DNA from: Volucribacter psittacicida
GTDB taxonomy: Bacteria; Pseudomonadota; Gammaproteobacteria; Enterobacterales; Pasteurellaceae
Length of the DNA: 64,000 nt
Direction: 5' to 3'
NCBI RefSeq assembly: GCF_004339025.1
Contig: NZ_SMFT01000001.1
Location: forward strand, 310,001-374,000
Part shown: one piece after another, positions 27,655 to 37,935 of the stretch
Layout of the letters: each line of letters begins with the position of its first letter
Numbering within the stretch: position 1 is the stretch's first letter
The notes under the pieces: generated by a model
What the model was told of the DNA's origin: nothing
The model's database searches: none
The model's input: the letters and a program-made list of their open reading frames with translations, nothing else
Program-made: the position numbers and the translations under genes

Positions 27655-28407
27655 TTAAATATTATTTTTTAATTTTATATATATTTGATTCTTATTTTTA
27701 ATTTTATGCTCAAAAATTTGAGAGTATTCTTTTACTAAGGTGCTGAGATTTTTAAAACCATAACTTTTAGGAGTAAATGTAGGATCATATTCACGCAATT
27801 TTTGCCCTAAAAAACCTAATTGAACCCAATTATTATTAGAAAATATATTTCTTAATAGTGGTTTTAGTTTTTCTATTTTAGGTAAGGATTCTTCTTTGTT
27901 TTTTATTTGATCTTGCTTTTGCTTTATTGTTTCCTTAATAAGTAAAGCGTTATCTAATTCCTCTAAGTTAATAAATTTGGTACAAGCATTACGAAATGCT
28001 TTTGGGGTTTTTGACATTCCTAAACCATAAACTTTCATTCCTTGTTCTTTTAATCTAATAGCAAGAGAAGTAAAGTCACTATCACTAGAAACTATACAAA
28101 ATCCTTGAATATCATGACAATTATAAAGCAGATCCATAGCATCAATGATCATAAAACAATCAGTTGAGTTTTTTCCAGTGCTATATTCAAATTGTTGCAT
28201 TGGTTTAAGTGCATACTCATTCATTATTTCTTTCCACTGTGCATTTTTCCCTACAAAATTTCCATAGACGCGCTTTATAATTGGGTTACCATATTTATAA
28301 ATTTCATTTAGTATGATATCTATATATTTAATAGAGATATTACTATCGTCAATTAATACAGCTAAAGAAATAGGTGCCTCAGAAAGATTCATAGTAATTT
28401 TTGACAT
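27655..28407 (-). CDS. NYN domain nuclease-like protein with OST-HTH/LOTUS domain
   Basis: A 250-residue protein with two parts. Residues 10-150 are a NYN (PIN-like) domain of the LabA/DUF88 type, with acidic residues in VLIDDSN, STDCFMIIDAMDLL and the SSDSDF motif that should bind metal. Residues 180-240 form an OST-HTH/LOTUS fold (LGFLGQKLREYDPTFTPKSYGFKNLSTLV), an RNA-binding module. By family it is a putative RNA-directed nuclease. It follows mrcB by 19 bases on the same strand, perhaps co-transcribed. The codon use is more AT-rich than its neighbours, so it may be acquired. Confidence 0.82.
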   Translation of the reverse strand: MSKITMNLSEAPISLAVLIDDSNISIKYIDIILNEIYKYGNPIIKRVYGNFVGKNAQWKEIMNEYALKPMQQFEYSTGKNSTDCFMIIDAMDLLYNCHDIQGFCIVSSDSDFTSLAIRLKEQGMKVYGLGMSKTPKAFRNACTKFINLEELDNALLIKETIKQKQDQIKNKEESLPKIEKLKPLLRNIFSNNNWVQLGFLGQKLREYDPTFTPKSYGFKNLSTLVKEYSQIFEHKIKNKNQIYIKLKNNI

Positions 28408-28426
28408 TTTAATATTTCCTTAGTAT

Positions 28427-30802
28427 TTATTCATTAACAGGCACTGCCTCTTCCACTGGAGCAAGATTAGGTGTTGTTTTATCTTTTAACACGTCCCATA
28501 AACTGGATGATGAGTTTTGCTCGCTTGTATTTTGATTGCTTGGTTGTGTTTGACAAAAACTTTGATGACGATTTGCCCAGACAGGAATCGTACGAGAACT
28601 GCCACAATCCCAGCTACCGTAAGCATTAATCCCAATCCATTTTATTTGACTAGGGGGATTGAGTTTAAGGGGTTTAACTCTGGCTTGTTGTAGGTAATTT
28701 TTGTAAATTTGTAACGCACCACTTGCACCAGTGAGCTTTGTTTCACCATTATCATCTCTACCTAACCAGACAGTCGCAACATCATTACCATCAATGCCTA
28801 CAAACCAAGTATCACGTGCGTCATTGGTTGTCCCCGTTTTCCCCGCTAAGCGTAAATGGGCAAAGCCATTTTGTAGGCTACGTCCCGTTCCTCTCTCAAC
28901 GACTTGTTGCATAGCATATAGGGTTTGAAAAGCCGCTTGTGCAGGAACAACTTGTTCACCGCTTTGGTTAGGTTGGTAGATTGTTTTACCTTGGCGATTA
29001 ACAACCACATCAACCGTAGTGAGATTAATTTTATAGCCATCATTGGCAATGACTTGATAAAGTTTTGTCACATCATAAGGTGAAATCGCATAAGAGCCTA
29101 GTAACATTGCAGGCACATTAGGTATCGCAATTTTATCCCATCCCATCTTTTTTTGAGTTGCGATCAAGTCAGATAAACCTACCTGCATACCTATATTAAC
29201 TGTAGGGATATTGAGAGAACGTACTAGAGCGTCCATTAACATTACCGAACCGCTATACTTGCGATCATAGTTTCTCGGTTGCCAAGGAGGACTTCCTTTA
29301 GTTCTAATCGTAATAGGTTGATTTTGAATAGGGGTATTGAGCCTAAATTGATCAGGCTTAGCTAATGCCGCGAGATAAATGGCTGGCTTGACTAATGAAC
29401 CGATTTGGCGTTGAGCATTAACAGCACGATTAAAGCCAGCATATTGAGTTTGTATTCCACCAACAAGCGCTTTTATTTCGCCTGTGTGATAGTTGGCAAT
29501 CACAAATGCAGATTGTAAATAAGGGTTTTTGGTTTTTAGCTGTAATTCTTTTACACCATTAACCACCGCTTGTTCAGCATAACGTTGTTGGTTTATATCC
29601 AAAGTGGTAAAAATTCTTGCACCAAGTAAAGTCCCTGTTTTATATTCGGCGAGGTTTTCTCTTAATTCTTTTTGTAAGGTTTGAATAAAGGCAGGGTAGT
29701 TGCGTGTAATTTGTCCTCTTGCTTGTACACCAAGAGGGCGTTTGATTAAAATATCATATAATTCTTTGCCAATGACTTTATGCTCTAATAATAATTTTAA
29801 TACAACATTGCGGCGTTCAAGGGCATTATTCGGGTTACGCCAAGGATTATATAATGAAGGGCCTTTTACCATCCCCACTAATAAGGCGATTTGATCTAAA
29901 CTGATTTCACGAATAGGGCGACCAAAATAAAATTGGCTGGCTAATTCAAAGCCATGGATTTGAATATCACCATTTTGCCCTAAATAAATTTCATTAAGAT
30001 AGGTTTCTAATATACGATTTTTATCATAACGCCAATCTAAAATAATCGCCATTAACGCTTCATTTGCTTTACGGATAAGATTACGATCATTGCTTAAAAA
30101 TAAATTTTTTACTAATTGTTGCGTGAGGGTACTACCACCTTGTACCGTATGCCCGGCTTTTAAATTCGTCAGCATTGCTCTTGTAATCCCCATTAGGCTA
30201 ATACCATAATGTTCATAAAAACGGCGATCTTCGGTAAGTAATAAGGTATCAATTAATAAACGAGGATAATGCTGTAAGGAAATGGCTAAGCGTTCTTCAT
30301 TTTCGGATTGTAACATCGCAATCAATTTAGGAGCTAAGCGAAAAGAATCAATTGTGCGTTGGTTGATCAGATCCTCAATCACTTGTAATTTATCTTGGTT
30401 AAAACGTAAACGAAAAACACGTTGTGCTTCAGCTTGATCAGGAAAGGGAAAAGCTCGGCGAATGAGGACTAAGGTATTTTCTTCAATTTTAAAATCTCCA
30501 GGAGCAGCAAGCATCGTGGTTTGACGATAACCATTGTCTAATAATAACTGCTTGATTTCTGCCATTGAACTTTGTGATTCAACACGAATACTTTCAATAC
30601 GGCTATAAACTTCAGCAGGTAAATGCCAAATTTGCCCGTCCATTTTATTGCGGATTTTACTATCAAGGTAAAGGGAATAAAATAGAATCAAACAAACTAA
30701 GGTAAAGCAACATTTGATCAGTAACATTTTCCATGATCTTTTGTTTGCATGGTATTTATTATTTTTATTTTGTTGGTTTGGGTTGGTTGATTGTTTAGAC
30801 AT
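28427..30802 (-). CDS. mrcB: penicillin-binding protein 1B
   Basis: A 791-residue bifunctional peptidoglycan synthase: short cytoplasmic tail, one membrane anchor (about 27-47), a UB2H regulator-binding domain, the GT51 glycosyltransferase domain with EDRRFYEHYGIS and GGSTLTQQLVKN, and the transpeptidase domain with SLVK (active serine), SLN and KTGT. It polymerises and cross-links murein. It ends in a low-complexity tail. E. coli PBP1b is 844 residues, the difference lying mostly at the ends. Confidence 0.96.
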   Translation of the reverse strand: MSKQSTNPNQQNKNNKYHANKRSWKMLLIKCCFTLVCLILFYSLYLDSKIRNKMDGQIWHLPAEVYSRIESIRVESQSSMAEIKQLLLDNGYRQTTMLAAPGDFKIEENTLVLIRRAFPFPDQAEAQRVFRLRFNQDKLQVIEDLINQRTIDSFRLAPKLIAMLQSENEERLAISLQHYPRLLIDTLLLTEDRRFYEHYGISLMGITRAMLTNLKAGHTVQGGSTLTQQLVKNLFLSNDRNLIRKANEALMAIILDWRYDKNRILETYLNEIYLGQNGDIQIHGFELASQFYFGRPIREISLDQIALLVGMVKGPSLYNPWRNPNNALERRNVVLKLLLEHKVIGKELYDILIKRPLGVQARGQITRNYPAFIQTLQKELRENLAEYKTGTLLGARIFTTLDINQQRYAEQAVVNGVKELQLKTKNPYLQSAFVIANYHTGEIKALVGGIQTQYAGFNRAVNAQRQIGSLVKPAIYLAALAKPDQFRLNTPIQNQPITIRTKGSPPWQPRNYDRKYSGSVMLMDALVRSLNIPTVNIGMQVGLSDLIATQKKMGWDKIAIPNVPAMLLGSYAISPYDVTKLYQVIANDGYKINLTTVDVVVNRQGKTIYQPNQSGEQVVPAQAAFQTLYAMQQVVERGTGRSLQNGFAHLRLAGKTGTTNDARDTWFVGIDGNDVATVWLGRDDNGETKLTGASGALQIYKNYLQQARVKPLKLNPPSQIKWIGINAYGSWDCGSSRTIPVWANRHQSFCQTQPSNQNTSEQNSSSSLWDVLKDKTTPNLAPVEEAVPVNE

Positions 30803-30854
30803 TTTGATTAATTATAGTTATATTTTAATTAACTAAGTATGTAAAGAATAAGTA

Positions 30855-30896
30855 AGGGTTATATTCTAATATAAATATTAGTTCTTATATAACCCT
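30855..30896 (-). terminator. hairpin between dld and mrcB
   Basis: AGGGTTATA at one end pairs with TATAACCCT at the other, and the interior CTAATAT/ATATTAG continues the stem. No clear T run follows on the minus strand, so it may be a processing or attenuating structure rather than a full stop. Confidence 0.45.
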
Positions 30897-30927
30897 AAAT
30901 TTATTTACTTTTTTAGCTTTATCAATC

Positions 30928-32619
30928 TCATTTCCAATATTTATTTTTTGAAGTTTGCCCTATGCCAGGGTTAAAACTGTTGGTTGGGTCGAGTTGTTGA
31001 TAGAAGTTTTTTAATTCGGGTTTAGCCTGGTATAAATGCCCTACATTATGTTCTGCGGGATATTGTGCACCACGTTGATCTAATAATTTCCACATTTCGT
31101 GTTCTAGTTGCATACAATCATTGCCTTTTTTGACAATATAATCTTGATGGAAAACATGGCACATAAAATGTCCGTAGTACAATTTATGGCTAATTTTATT
31201 ATCAATTTCCGCAGGTAAGGTTTCAAACCATTGGTTATCGTTACGGCGTAATGCAATATCAAGGGCAACAATATCCTCAACCTCTTTATCATGAATAGCA
31301 CGATAGCGTACTGCGGCGGAAGCGACGGCAAAACGGTGGAGCATAGCGGCTTGGCTTTGTTCTGGGTCACATTCAAAATAATTCCCTTTGCTGCTATCCT
31401 TAAAGTAATCTTTGAGGTAATCTCTTGCTTCTTGTACGCCCTCTCCGCCCATTTTCACAATGAGATGATGTTCATATTGATCACGATATTGGCGTAAACC
31501 TTCAGGTAAATGTTGTGGTAATAATTTAGAGAAGAGCTGTAAGGCTTTATCGCTTAAATTTTTAGGTAAGAAAGCGAATTTTTTTGCCAATCTATCTACT
31601 TTGGCTTTTAAGGCAAAGAGTTTAGGGAGGTGCTGAGTGCCTAATTTTTTGATGATCCAGTAGGTATCTTTGCCATATACAGCGGCAATATCAAAGGCAT
31701 CTCGATGAATATATTCGCCAGAAATAGGTAATTGTTTAAAATTCACTAACATATAACGGCGGAGATCATTTAATACCTGAGTTTGATTGGTGCCAATATA
31801 AAAGACGGCGGTATTTTTTTCTAATGGAAAGGTATCTAGGCGGACAGCAAAAATCGCTAATTTCCCTGCACTGCCTGAGGCTTCATAATGGCGAGCAGGG
31901 TCAGCATTAAAGCGTGCTGGAGAGTTTTCGTCCACTTGGCGAACATGATTGCAATAGCTGTGATCATGCCCTTTACCACAATGTTGTTGAATATCTTTAT
32001 TTTGGTAGCGGTGTTGTTGTAAATTGAAGAGGATTTCTTCTGGGGTTTCGCCAAGATCAATGCCTAAATGGTTTTTAAGTTCTAATTCGCCTTGTTCATT
32101 TAATTGAGCAAATAATGCCATTTCCGTATAGGCTGGACCACGTTGCACTAAAGCCCCGCCTGAATTATTGCAAACACCACCAATAACAGAAGCGCCAATA
32201 CAAGATGAACCAATCACTGAATGGGGTTCTCGGTTATGAGGTTTTAATTGTTGTTCTAGTTCGTTTAAGGTTGAGCCGGGTAGGCATACCACTTGTTCGG
32301 CATTATTAATTAATTGAATGCCATCAATACGCATGGCATTGATTAGAACAATATCACGATCATAATCATTGCCATTAGGGGTGGATCCTCCAGTTAAGCC
32401 TGTATTCGCCGCTTGGCTAATCACGATAACGTCGTGTTTGACACAGGCTTGTAAGACTTGCCAATATTCTAAAAGGGTAGCTGGACGAACCACCGCTAAG
32501 GCTTTGCCTGAACCGAAACGGTAGCCGCTGCAATAGGCTTCGGTTTTGGTTTGATCGGTAATAATATAGCGTTGACCAACAATATCGGTAAGTTGTGAAA
32601 TAAGTTGTTGTGCAGACAT
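30928..32619 (-). CDS. dld: quinone-dependent D-lactate dehydrogenase
   Basis: A 563-residue FAD enzyme of the inner membrane that oxidises D-lactate and passes electrons to quinone. FAD_binding_4 region at the N-terminus with VISQAANTGLTGGSTPNG and GGVCNNSGGALVQRGPAYTE. The Dld-specific membrane-binding domain follows, with a C-terminal HNVGHLYQA motif. Length matches E. coli Dld (571). The ATG has GAGGTATTT before it. Lactate is a favoured substrate of Pasteurellaceae on mucosal surfaces. Confidence 0.95.
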   Translation of the reverse strand: MSAQQLISQLTDIVGQRYIITDQTKTEAYCSGYRFGSGKALAVVRPATLLEYWQVLQACVKHDVIVISQAANTGLTGGSTPNGNDYDRDIVLINAMRIDGIQLINNAEQVVCLPGSTLNELEQQLKPHNREPHSVIGSSCIGASVIGGVCNNSGGALVQRGPAYTEMALFAQLNEQGELELKNHLGIDLGETPEEILFNLQQHRYQNKDIQQHCGKGHDHSYCNHVRQVDENSPARFNADPARHYEASGSAGKLAIFAVRLDTFPLEKNTAVFYIGTNQTQVLNDLRRYMLVNFKQLPISGEYIHRDAFDIAAVYGKDTYWIIKKLGTQHLPKLFALKAKVDRLAKKFAFLPKNLSDKALQLFSKLLPQHLPEGLRQYRDQYEHHLIVKMGGEGVQEARDYLKDYFKDSSKGNYFECDPEQSQAAMLHRFAVASAAVRYRAIHDKEVEDIVALDIALRRNDNQWFETLPAEIDNKISHKLYYGHFMCHVFHQDYIVKKGNDCMQLEHEMWKLLDQRGAQYPAEHNVGHLYQAKPELKNFYQQLDPTNSFNPGIGQTSKNKYWK

Positions 32620-32803
32620 AAATACCTCGTTTATTGAGAATAGATGTTGTTTTCATCAAAATATGGCGTCATTATAACAGAGTTTATCATTTTTATAACA
32701 AATCTAAAAATATGATACGTCTTAGATTAAATTAGAACGGCTATCGTGGATCACAATCCTTTTTATAGAAAATTTTTTAAAAAACGACCGCACTTGGTGG
32801 AAA

Positions 32804-32873
32804 TATCATCGTTGCAATTTAAAATGAGGCGAGGTGTATCAACGCGGTATCACTTTAGGGGGAGACGACTATA
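32804..32873. repeat. MITE-like element, short copy
   Basis: A 70-base copy: TATCATCGTTGCAATTTAAAA at the left, GGCGAGGTGTATCAACGCGG in the centre, and a right end GGAGACGACTATA. The ends form the same imperfect inverted repeat as the longer copies, and the middle carries a deletion of about 35 bases. Confidence 0.65.
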
Positions 32874-32881
32874 ACAGAGAG

Positions 32882-32905
32882 AAAAAAGCCCTCAAAAATG
32901 AGGGC
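32882..32905 (-). terminator. pta terminator
   Basis: On the minus strand GCCCTCA/TGAGGGC with a 4-base T loop and a run of six T, about 20 bases after the pta stop. Confidence 0.85.
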
Positions 32906-32923
32906 AAATTATTCATTTATTGA

Positions 32924-35062
32924 TTATTGCGTGGCTTGAATAGCGGTTAATGCAATGGTGTAAACAATATCATCAACCAAGGCACCACGAGAAAGGTCAT
33001 TAACAGGTTTACGCATACCTTGTAACATTGGACCAATAGAAACCAGATCCGCAGAACGTTGTACCGCTTTGTAGGTGGTATTACCTGTATTTAAATCAGG
33101 GAATACAAATACCGTTGCTTTTCCTGCCACAGGCGAGTTTGGTGCTTTGGAACGTGCCACATCTTCCATAATTGCCGCATCATATTGTAATGGACCATCA
33201 ATAATCAGATCTGGACGTTTTTCTTGGGCTAAACGTGTTGCTTCTTTCACTTTTTCTACATCTGCCCCTGAGCCTGATGTGCCAGTAGAATAAGAGATCA
33301 TTGCCACACGTGGCTCAATACCAAAGGCTTTAGCCGAATCCGCAGATTGAATCGCAATTTCAGCTAATTGCTCTGCACTTGGATCAGGATTAACCGCACA
33401 GTCGCCATAAACTAAAACTTGATCAGGCAATAGCATAAAGAAAATAGAAGAAACAATAGAACTGCCGGGAGCGGTTTTAATGATTTGCATTGGTGGACGA
33501 ATGGTATTGGCAGTGGTATGTACGGCGCCAGATACTAAGCCGTCCACTTCGTTAGCTTCTAACATCATTGTGCCAAGTACCACATTATCTTGTAGTTGTT
33601 CTTTGGCAATAATTTCGGTCATACCTTTTGCTTTACGCAATTCTACCAAGCGATCCACATAGTTATCACGCACTTGGGCAGGATCGATGATGCTAATACC
33701 TTTGCCTAATTGAACGCCTTGAGCTTCCGCTACACGCTGAACATCATCAGGATTTGCCAATAACACACATTCCGCAATACCACGTTCCGCACAAAGTGCA
33801 GCCGCTTTAACGGTACGAGGTTCATCTCCCTCTGGCAACACAATGCGTTTTTTCGCTTGGCGAGCCAATTCCGTTAATTGGAAACGGAAAGCAGGAGGAG
33901 ATAGACGGCGTGAGCGTGATGAACCAGCAATTAATGAATTAATCAGTTCATTATTAATTTCATTGCTCACATATTCTTTAATATGATCAATACGTTGTTT
34001 ATCATCAACTGGCACTTCTAAGCTAAAACTTTGTAAGCTCAATGCGGTTTGCCAAGTATTCCCCTCGACACGGAAAATCGGTAATCCTGTGCTTTCAATG
34101 GCATATTCACAGAGTTTTTTAATTTGAGAATCCAGTTTATAGCCACCTGTTAATAGAATTGCACCAATTTTTACTCCACTAATTGCCGCTAGGGAAGCAG
34201 CAACAAGCACATCAGGACGATCAGCGGAAGTAACTAATAAACTGTTGGCACGAAAATGTTCTACCATATTCGGTAAACTTCTTGCACAGAAGGTAATGCT
34301 TTGGATACGGCGAGAGTTAATTTCGCCCTCATTAATAATTGCAGCGCCAAGGTGTTTAACCAAATCAATGGCACGCGTTGCAATTAATTCCGCTTTCCAA
34401 GGAATACAAGCTAATACCTTAATTGGGCTATTTTCAAATAATTTATAAATTTCAGAAACTTGGTTATGATTGTGATTAAAGGAATCAAAGATTTCTGTAA
34501 GATCTGGGCGAGTGCGTCCAGATTGATCCACAGGGGCATTAAATTTATTAATGATAACACCCAATAAATTTTTATTATTTGCACCACCAAATTGTGAGGT
34601 TGCCGCTTGAATACGTTTTTGCATTTCGGCAGGGGTATCGGTTAAAGGGGCGGCAATTAAGATAATTTCCGCATCTAATGCTTGAGCAATTTCATAATTG
34701 AGGTTGCTAGCATAAGCATTATTACGGGTTGGAATTAAGCCTTCAACAATCACAATTTCATTGTTTTTACTAATCGCTTGATGATGGGCAACAATTTTTT
34801 CTAATAAAACATCAGATTGGTTTTGTCCGATTAATCCCTCAGCATAGCTCAGCATTAAAGGTTCTGCGGTTTCAATATTGGTACTGCTTCGCACAATAGA
34901 GGTCGTACGATCAATTTTATCTTCACCAGAAACAGGCTGAGAGATCGGTTTCATAAAACCAACTTTTGCCCCTTTTTGTTCTAATGCGTGAATTAAACCA
35001 AGGCTAACACTGGTTAATCCTACGCCAGTGCTAATTGGAATAAGAATAATGGTTCTAGACAT
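32924..35062 (-). CDS. pta: phosphate acetyltransferase
   Basis: A 712-residue enzyme (E. coli 714) converting acetyl-CoA and phosphate to acetyl-phosphate. An N-terminal P-loop-like domain ([16 protein letters not shown]), a central DRTGG domain, and the C-terminal catalytic PTA_PTB domain starting at [11 protein letters not shown] with LPEGDEPR and [10 protein letters not shown]. It lies 69 bases behind ackA, together forming the acetate overflow pathway that yields ATP. Confidence 0.96.
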   Translation of the reverse strand: MSRTIILIPISTGVGLTSVSLGLIHALEQKGAKVGFMKPISQPVSGEDKIDRTTSIVRSSTNIETAEPLMLSYAEGLIGQNQSDVLLEKIVAHHQAISKNNEIVIVEGLIPTRNNAYASNLNYEIAQALDAEIILIAAPLTDTPAEMQKRIQAATSQFGGANNKNLLGVIINKFNAPVDQSGRTRPDLTEIFDSFNHNHNQVSEIYKLFENSPIKVLACIPWKAELIATRAIDLVKHLGAAIINEGEINSRRIQSITFCARSLPNMVEHFRANSLLVTSADRPDVLVAASLAAISGVKIGAILLTGGYKLDSQIKKLCEYAIESTGLPIFRVEGNTWQTALSLQSFSLEVPVDDKQRIDHIKEYVSNEINNELINSLIAGSSRSRRLSPPAFRFQLTELARQAKKRIVLPEGDEPRTVKAAALCAERGIAECVLLANPDDVQRVAEAQGVQLGKGISIIDPAQVRDNYVDRLVELRKAKGMTEIIAKEQLQDNVVLGTMMLEANEVDGLVSGAVHTTANTIRPPMQIIKTAPGSSIVSSIFFMLLPDQVLVYGDCAVNPDPSAEQLAEIAIQSADSAKAFGIEPRVAMISYSTGTSGSGADVEKVKEATRLAQEKRPDLIIDGPLQYDAAIMEDVARSKAPNSPVAGKATVFVFPDLNTGNTTYKAVQRSADLVSIGPMLQGMRKPVNDLSRGALVDDIVYTIALTAIQATQ

Positions 35063-35096
35063 AATATTTACCTTAATTATTGAGATATAAAATAAA

Positions 35097-35119
35097 AACT
35101 GCCGATAAAATCGGCAGTT
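35097..35119 (-). terminator. stem-loop in the ackA-pta spacer
   Basis: A perfect 10-bp stem, AACTGCCGAT with ATCGGCAGTT, and a 3-base loop, followed on the minus strand by TTTATTTTATA. It can act as a partial terminator that lowers pta relative to ackA expression. Confidence 0.55.
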
Positions 35120-35131
35120 ATCTGAGATGAC

Positions 35132-36337
35132 TTACTTGATACAGAGACGTGCTGTATCTTGTGCAATAACATATTCTTCGTTGGTAGGAATAACCATAGC
35201 AACAGGTGTACCTTCTTTAGTAATTACACCTTCTTTACCAAAGCGTGCAGCAAGGTTTTTCTCGTTATCTAATTGATAACCGAAAAGTTTTAAGTGAGCT
35301 AAGGTTAATTCACGCACATGAGCTGAATTTTCACCGATACCGCCAGTAAATACGATAGCATCTAAACGTTCACCGATGACCGCCATATAAGAGCCAATGT
35401 ATTTAGCTAAACGATAGCAGTAAACATCTAACGCACGTTTGGCAGGTTCTTCACTGTCGTAATTATCTTCCGCATAACGGCAATCGCTTGTTACTTCCGT
35501 TAAACCTAATAAGCCTGATTTCTTGGTTAAGGTTTCATTGATTTCTTTCACAGACATACCAAGGGTATCGTGCATATAGAAAATAATGGCAGGATCAATA
35601 TCGCCACAACGTGTTCCCATCACCAAACCTTCTAATGGGGTTAAACCCATAGAGGTATCAATACATTCGCCATGGCGAATTGCTGCCACAGAACCCCCAT
35701 TACCTAAATGGCAGGTAATGACATTAACTTGATTTTCTGCCACATTAAGGCGTTTTGCCGCTTCACGGCTGACAAAATAATGGCTTGTACCATGTGCCCC
35801 ATAACGGCGTACCCCATGTTCTTTATATAAAGCATAAGGTAAGGCATATAAAAAGGCTTCTTCTGGCATTGTTTGATGGAAAGCGGTATCAAATACTGCC
35901 ACATTTTTATCTTTTAATTCAGGGAAAATTTTGAAGGCTTCTTGGATACCGATTAAGTGAGCAGGGTTGTGTAATGGCGCAAATTGTACTGCATCTTCAA
36001 TGCCTTTAATCACCTCATCATTAATGATCACTGATGAAGTAAATTGCTCACCACCATGTACAATACGATGACCGATCGCCACAATATTGTTTTTCAATTC
36101 AGGATCAAGGGAGAAAATATTATCAACAATAAATTTTAAGGCTTCGCTATGTGCTGCACCTGCACCAAGATCTGCTTGACCTTTTTCGCCGTGCAATTTC
36201 CATTTAATACGGGCTTCTGGTAAATAAAATGCCTCAGCAAGACCAGATAATTTCTCTTCGCCTGATTGAGGCTCAAGAATTGAGAATTTTAATGAAGAGC
36301 TACCGCAGTTTAAAATAAGAACTAATTTTTCAGACAT
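35132..36337 (-). CDS. ackA: acetate kinase
   Basis: A 401-residue kinase of the ASKHA fold (E. coli 400). The N-terminal signature [15 protein letters not shown], the catalytic region [17 protein letters not shown], the phosphate-binding HLGNGGS and the C-terminal [10 protein letters not shown] motif are all present. It makes acetate and ATP from acetyl-phosphate. First gene of ackA-pta, divergent from the yfbV pseudogene as in E. coli. Confidence 0.97.
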   Translation of the reverse strand: MSEKLVLILNCGSSSLKFSILEPQSGEEKLSGLAEAFYLPEARIKWKLHGEKGQADLGAGAAHSEALKFIVDNIFSLDPELKNNIVAIGHRIVHGGEQFTSSVIINDEVIKGIEDAVQFAPLHNPAHLIGIQEAFKIFPELKDKNVAVFDTAFHQTMPEEAFLYALPYALYKEHGVRRYGAHGTSHYFVSREAAKRLNVAENQVNVITCHLGNGGSVAAIRHGECIDTSMGLTPLEGLVMGTRCGDIDPAIIFYMHDTLGMSVKEINETLTKKSGLLGLTEVTSDCRYAEDNYDSEEPAKRALDVYCYRLAKYIGSYMAVIGERLDAIVFTGGIGENSAHVRELTLAHLKLFGYQLDNEKNLAARFGKEGVITKEGTPVAMVIPTNEEYVIAQDTARLCIK

Positions 36338-36671
36338 GTAAATAACCTATATTTTATATTGGGTTAAAAAATAATTCGCTCTAAATATAGTCGTCCCACT
36401 TTAAAATAATACAGCGTTGGCACGCCTCGCCGTACTACTTGTACTGTCTTCGGCTTGCCGCCTTGTCTTATTTTAAATTGGAACGACTATAATATAACGA
36501 ATGGCTTAAAGTCATAACCTGTATAGGATACACTTTTCAGCTAATAAAATAAATTCTGATCAGCAGAAAAAATCCGATTTTATTCAAAAAAGTTGAATGA
36601 TTAAAAAATATTATGGGCACAAAAGCAGGGGAGTGGTATGATTTGCTTAAATTTTTTGCTGTGAGTTTTTG
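36338..36671. other. 334-base spacer between ackA and yfbV
   Basis: Divergent region. It holds a full-length MITE copy (36386-36491) only about 50 bases from the ackA start, so the ackA promoter may lie within or beyond the element. No gene seen. Confidence 0.6.
36386..36491. repeat. MITE-like element, full copy
   Basis: A 106-base element with imperfect terminal inverted repeats: left TATAGTCGTCCCACTTTAAA, right AATTGGAACGACTATA. Inside, CACGCC-CGCCGTAC and GTAC-GGCTTGCCG arms extend the palindrome. In inverted orientation it matches the copy at 60831-60938 almost throughout. Confidence 0.8.
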
Positions 36672-37122
36672 ATGATGTCAATCTTTAATGTATGGTCTAA
36701 AGGACGAAAATATTTAGAAACTTGGCCGCTGGAAAGCAAGTTAGGTATGATTTTTCCTGAAAATCGGATTATTCGTGCCACCAAATTTGCTCAAAACATC
36801 ATGCCGATGTTCGCGGTCTTTGCCCTATGCTGGCCGTATTTTTATGGTTATAGTCTGATGACAACCAGTGCAAGCCTATTAACCGCATTGGCAGCCTTAT
36901 GTTTACCCTTTACCCTTGCAAGGATTATATTGGCTAGGAAAACGTGCCACCACAACCTTACCCCCACAAAGTGCGGTATGGTTTGACAAAATTTCTGCTC
37001 AGCTTGCGCAACAAAATATCGCTTTAACTTCCCCTCAAGGACAACCCACTTATCAAGATTTAGCGGAGCGACTTAACAAAGCGCAACAACATTTACCTCG
37101 CAGTTTTTGGCAAGAGTTATAA
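36672..37122 (+). pseudogene. yfbV: yfbV, frameshifted by a 7-bp tandem duplication
   Basis: Two adjacent frames together encode a YfbV/DUF412 inner-membrane protein. The first (from ATG 36672) gives YLETWPLESKLGMIFPENR and two membrane helices up to ALCLP. The second (from 36916) continues with LQGLYWLGKRATTTLPPQS to the end. At the junction TTTACCC is present twice in tandem (36902-36908, 36909-36915). Removing one copy restores a frame of about 147 residues aligning with E. coli YfbV throughout. YfbV insulates the Ter macrodomain in E. coli, and it is the ackA neighbour there too. It is a true mutation, an assembly error or a slippage site. Confidence 0.85.
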
Positions 37123-37162
37123 AAAAATCACGAAAACTCACCGCACTGACAGGATTATCAGG

Positions 37163-37651
37163 TTATTTATGAATACATTTAAATTGACGATTAAAATAGC
37201 CTAAGGCATCTTGGCTATTGACCTCAATATGATCTAATTCCACAAAGAATACCGAATGTGAACCCACAATATTTTGCCCAATAATTTTCCCCGTCAAATT
37301 GGCTACCGCCTGCTTTAACACAGGAATACCTTGTAAATTGTCCTGCCAACAATCCCAAGCCAAACGTTGTTCCATAGTGCTATCCGCCATATTGGCAAAA
37401 TGCAACGCCAGATCTTGCTGTTGGCTATTAAGAATATTGATACAAACTTGTTTGTTAATATGCAAAATATCGTGGGTATCGCTTTGTTGATTAATGCACA
37501 TTAATAGAGTAGGTGGGCTATCTGTTACCGAACAAACGGAAGAAATAGTTAAGCCGACTTTGCCAGCATGACCCGCAGTAGTTACAATACTTACCGCACT
37601 GGTTAAATGCGCCATAGCCTCACGAAAACGTTGTTGATGATGATCTAACAT
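37163..37651 (-). CDS. HpaC-like flavin reductase
   Basis: A 162-residue FMN-binding split-barrel protein resembling E. coli HpaC: RFREAMAHLTSAVSIVTTAG, GLTISSVCSVTDSPPTLLMC and INILNSQQQDLALHFA. It should reduce flavin with NAD(P)H for a partner monooxygenase. No hydroxylase (HpaB) or other partner gene is nearby, so the natural role is open; it may be a general flavin reductase. Confidence 0.8.
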   Translation of the reverse strand: MLDHHQQRFREAMAHLTSAVSIVTTAGHAGKVGLTISSVCSVTDSPPTLLMCINQQSDTHDILHINKQVCINILNSQQQDLALHFANMADSTMEQRLAWDCWQDNLQGIPVLKQAVANLTGKIIGQNIVGSHSVFFVELDHIEVNSQDALGYFNRQFKCIHK

Positions 37652-37859
37652 AAAAATAATAAAAATGGGGTAGTCAAAGGGCAGATAATAACACTTTTAA
37701 TAGAGAATGTTAATGATTTGTAATAAATAAGTTTTGTGCTGGGCAAAGATTGAGGGGAATATAGTTTGTTTAATATTCTGCTTTTCCCCAACTTCCCCAC
37801 TCCCCATAATACTGCTATAATCCGAGCTTTGCTTTCCTTAGAAATCGTCATTATTTTTG

Positions 37860-37875
37860 ACGCAAACGTTTTCTT
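37860..37875. promoter_or_regulatory. PurR box upstream of cvpA-purF
   Basis: ACGCAAACGTTTTCTT fits the E. coli PurR operator consensus (ACGCAAACGTTTNCNT) at every defined position. It lies 61 bases before the cvpA start. PurR with hypoxanthine or guanine would repress the cvpA-purF operon, as in E. coli. A TAGAAT (37892) could serve as -10. Confidence 0.85.
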
Positions 37876-37935
37876 TTTTGATGGAATTGATTAGAATAGC
37901 CTCTGCCAAAAGAGGGTTTTATTAGAGATATTGGC

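Larger units (their letters stand above)
32620..32923. other. 304-base spacer between pta and dld
   Basis: No gene. It contains one uptake sequence (ACCGCACTT at 32787-32795), a short MITE copy at 32804-32873, the pta terminator at 32882-32905 and the dld promoter region. Confidence 0.6.

Noticed and set aside
37645-37851. 68-codon minus-strand frame before the flavin reductase
   Set aside because: Lies over the divergent promoter region of cvpA and the reductase; no protein-like pattern.
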